The position numbers and the translations under genes are program-made. A stretch of DNA of 64,000 nucleotides from Eremophila alpestris peregrina (lineage: Eukaryota > Chordata > Aves > Passeriformes > Alaudidae): the NCBI GenBank assembly GCA_009792885.1, contig WMCF01000201.1, forward strand, positions 199,134-263,133. The letters run 5' to 3'. This document shows positions 60,986 to 64,000 of the stretch, one piece after another. Within the stretch, counting starts at the first letter, position 1. Each line of letters opens with the position of its first letter. The notes under the pieces were generated by a model, which worked only from the letters and a program-made list of their open reading frames with translations, was not told the origin of the DNA and searched no databases.

Positions 60986-61904
60986 CTAAAGAAATAAAAA
61001 GAAAAAATATTTAGTTCAATAGGAAATCATACTCATTAAGAAGCTGGAAATGAGTAATATTTGTAGGTAGCACTTTTGGTGTCAGAGTTCACACTTGTAT
61101 TCTTAAATCATCTATTCAAATATTTAATTTTCCAACCATGGAAACCAACACTGCAAAAAGGACATTTTTATAACCAAGAATCAATCCAGTATTTTAGATG
61201 TCTCTTCACTGCTGTTTATAAAAGATGCAGAAGCAGCTTACTAGATTTGAGCATTGGTACCCAGAATCCTTTTATACATGTGAGGTACACAACTCCTTTC
61301 TACTATGAAGTGCACTAAATGATCAACTGTTAAAATAGCAAAACTGGAATAGTTTTACTCTAGGGCAACATATCTATTCTTTCAAAGAACAAGATATAAG
61401 TCAGAAAGAACAACTTAATAGCTTAACTCAGCGCCACAAGAATACGGTTCACTGAGTCTTTACAACATATTATCTAAAATTTTGGAAGCACTTTCTCAAA
61501 ATGCTGGCAGTAAATTATTTTAAACTCGTTGATCACAGCACTCTGCTAAGAGGCACTCTCTCAAACAACACTGCCTCTTCCTTGTAAGCAGTTCCAGGTG
61601 AATCATCAGAAAAAAAACATTATGCATTGGAGTGGGGAAATTAAAAAATAAGCTTCTTCTGTCCTTCACAGTAATTACAATCTATTATGTGATTGCCACC
61701 ACACAATGAAGCATTATACTTGTGCCTGTCCCATCTGCAGTGGTAAGGGTCAATCCATGGCTATGGTTACACAGCAGTATATTCTCCAGGATAGGAGGAC
61801 AATGTACTTTTAGGATGTCCACTCATATATTTTAGGCTATGACTCGCACTCAACTTCAGTTGTCAGTCTGTGCCCAACGGCTGTAATGGCTGGAGAAAGA
61901 GGAA

Positions 61905-61932
61905 GGATCTGTCTGTCTGTCTGTCTATCTAT
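61905..61932. repeat. (CTGT)n/(CTAT)n microsatellite
   Basis: Short tetranucleotide run of CTGT units followed by CTAT units. Confidence 0.9.
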
Positions 61933-61977
61933 CGTAAAAAAAAAAAAAATCTGAAAATAGCCAACCCCCAACATCCA

Positions 61978-62007
61978 AAAAAAAANAAAAAAAAAAAAAA
62001 AAAAAAA
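61978..62007. repeat. A-run with one ambiguous base
   Basis: About 30 A interrupted by the single N at 61985, the only undetermined base I noticed in the window. Confidence 0.9.
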
Positions 62008-62338
62008 AGTCCTAGAAAGATCATTCCAAAAAGCTGTCTTAAAATATCCTCTAAATTCATGAGCCACTTTCAAGTTTGTCTTATTTCACTTGGATGTTTT
62101 AACTGCAAGACTGAAAAGAGCGTCCACTGTTAGCATCTTTTCCATTCACAGTTTCTTCTTCATCTTATCTGGGGGCAGATAAGCTGAAGAAATTAAAATT
62201 CTTAAACCTCTTCAAGGTCTATTTTTTACCCTTCCCGCACTTTCTTCTAAACCCATGCTACTGGCATTTTCAGACCAAACTGTTTCTTATACACCAAAAT
62301 AAACTGCATTCCTGAATCGTTTTTATTTGGTATTAGCA

Positions 62339-62515
62339 AAAGGTTCTTCACTCAGAGAGTTGCCAAGCATTGGGGAAGTGGTTCAGTCACCATCCCTGGA
62401 AGTATTTAAAAGATGTGTAGATATGGTATTTAGGGACTTGGTTTTGTGGTGGATTTGACAGTATCACTGGACTCTATGATCTTAAGGGTCTTTTCCAACC
62501 TACATGAATCTATGT
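62339..62515 (+). mobile_element. CR1 LINE 3' tail
   Basis: AAAGGTTCTTCACTCAGAGAG, CACCATCCCTGGAAGTATTTA and ATGATCTTAAGGGTCTTTTC then CAACCTACATGAATCTATG: the sense 3' UTR end of CR1, including its terminal motif. Confidence 0.92.
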
Positions 62516-63507
62516 CAAGCACTAAATAAGAATGTTTCCTCCTTATTTACTTTATTTATGCATTTTCAAATATACTCCTCCAGATCATTAGATTCTCCAT
62601 GTTTTCTAATTACATTAAATTCCTATTAAATGAATACCAACACATGCATCTTGTTTCTTTCAAAATTACATACTGAATAGCAACAATGCTACAAAGGAAT
62701 AGGTTGCATATTATTATAATTCCAGAAATGTACACATGCTGAGTTCCATGCTTTGTCACATACTTGGTAATTCATACCTTTTCCCCATTTCCCCAAGAGC
62801 TCTAAGCAGTTGAAATCTCATGTCAGTACATAGATGAATGACAGTTCTGTTTCAGAGCTTACAAAAATTATGTGTTTGTCTCATTTCCATTATCTTTATC
62901 TTTTTATTTCATAATGTCTTGTTTCTCTCTGTCTGTATTTAAGGGCAAATTTTTGTGATACTGTAGCAACACAGATGAAAATCTCCACAACATTTTCAAG
63001 GTAAGTCAAAAGTCCACTAAAATATTAAGTAGTGGGTCCTGAGCTCCTTTCAGGATTGTTTTAAACTCAGTACTGACAGTCTATTCCAATGAACTACAAA
63101 ATTTTACAAACATAGGTCATGAATTAAAAAAGCTTCTCATCTTCCCAACAGTGAAAGTTTTCATTATTCGGAAAAAAAATTCCTTGTCACTGGCCGTATT
63201 TTTTTCAAGGTTATATTATGTTTACATGTATACTTTAACAACAACGATATTACAGTCCTATCAGTTGGGTATAGCAAATTTTGCTCTCCTGCCTAAAATG
63301 GTTAGAAAGTCCTTCTCTCCCTTAGCTCTAATCCTGCCATATAAAGCCAAATGCTCACACTGGAATTTCAGTTATATCTCAGCTGTAGATTTCTAACTGG
63401 AAAAAGACAACAGTGGTAGATGGGAGGATATTATGTTGTCTTCTTTAATTTTTATCAACTATGATATGCAAAAATATGGAAAGTAAATTACCTGGAGGCA
63501 ACTAAGC

Positions 63508-63570
63508 AAAAAAAAAAAAAAAAAAAAAACTAAAAAAAAAAAAAAAAAAAAAAGAAAAAGAAAAAAAAAA
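63508..63570. repeat. Long interrupted A-rich tract
   Basis: Two runs of 22 A separated by CT, then shorter A-runs broken by G. Possibly the tail of an old retrocopy or simply an unstable homopolymer; length is assembly-sensitive. Confidence 0.9.
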
Positions 63571-63990
63571 GGCTAGAAAGGCATTTAATAACTAAAGTAA
63601 CGTGCCTGTCCTTACTCTAGAACATCAGACTAAATCTCACCTGTATAGTAAAAAAGAAAATAAATGAGAGTTCTGAAATGCCAGAAACAGAACACTTGGA
63701 AGAATACATGTAAGGTATTTTCTACTAATTAGCTAAAAAACAAACAAACAAAAACTTAATGAAAAAAGACAATGTTCCTGCACTTCAAGAAAGTAAATCA
63801 GCAGTAATTTGCTATGGTCACATCAAGGCTTAGACCTGTTTACCTGTTTTAACTTTGACATTTAACTTTAACTTAGCATCCCTCAAAAAAAACCAAAAAA
63901 CAAAACAACAAACAACCAAGCAGCAGAAGAGATACGAGCAAGCTGGTATGCCATGATTTAGATTTAGTGGATTTAGAGACAAAAACTTAC

Positions 63991-64000
63991 TCTCCAGCAA
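63991..64000 (-). CDS. Possible exon of the unidentified gene, cut by right edge
   Basis: The last ten bases read TTGCTGGAGA on the minus strand, followed by a strong GTAAGT donor. The phase needed by the next exon would give Ala-Gly-Glu across the junction. Only ten bases are visible, so this is tentative. Confidence 0.3.

Larger units (their letters stand above)
60986..63990 (-). other. Presumed intron of the unidentified gene
   Basis: Contains a CTGT/CTAT microsatellite (61905-61932), an A-run with one undetermined base (61985), a CR1 tail (62339-62515) and long A-rich tracts (63508-63570). No further exon could be picked out. Confidence 0.5.

Noticed and set aside
61837..62133. Frames of 78 and 87 codons with poly-Phe and poly-Lys
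   Set aside because: Produced by the A-run and microsatellite, and interrupted by the undetermined base.

Overview
This is vertebrate, almost certainly bird, nuclear DNA. The coding sequence is split into short exons with GT-AG introns. The background is AT-rich with one CpG island, and the interspersed repeats are avian in type: CR1 LINE tails and avian-style ERV long terminal repeats. There is no prokaryotic gene organisation, no CRISPR array and no rRNA or tRNA gene that I could see. The species cannot be fixed from the window.

Left half (about 1-35,250), minus strand. This is the 5' part of one gene, SLC12A7, encoding the K-Cl cotransporter KCC4. I could place fourteen consecutive coding exons plus one alternative first exon. 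Every junction keeps frame, with lengths and phases that agree, giving about 612 residues: the cytosolic N-terminus, the transmembrane core and the large glycosylated extracellular loop. The start of the main isoform (MPTSFTVVPVEA) lies in a CpG island at about 34.56-35.42 kb. A second candidate first exon (MSEQDYEENRPNP) lies 2.9 kb further into intron 1 and splices in the same phase to exon 2. The rest of the transporter (end of the membrane domain and the C-terminal regulatory domain) lies beyond the left edge.

Middle (35.3-55.6 kb). No host gene was recognised. This region holds CR1 fragments, a 5' LTR plus the start of the internal region of an ERVL-like element (45.1-46.87 kb), and a solo LTR (51.5-51.97 kb) with its own TATA box and polyadenylation signal.

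Right end (55.6-64.0 kb), minus strand. This is the 3' end of a second gene on the same strand, upstream of SLC12A7. It has a terminal exon ending in EEPVIDYFDVQD-stop, an in-phase penultimate exon, and a possible donor-bearing exon cut by the right edge. An AT-rich stretch with several AATAAA signals, probably its long 3' UTR, follows. I could not identify this protein.

No clearly new biological system was found. The most interesting items are the alternative SLC12A7 first exon, a 77-nt homopolymer directly upstream of the exon 2 acceptor, sense and antisense LTRs inside SLC12A7 introns, a partial ERV bracketed by about 85-bp direct repeats, and the unidentified upstream gene.
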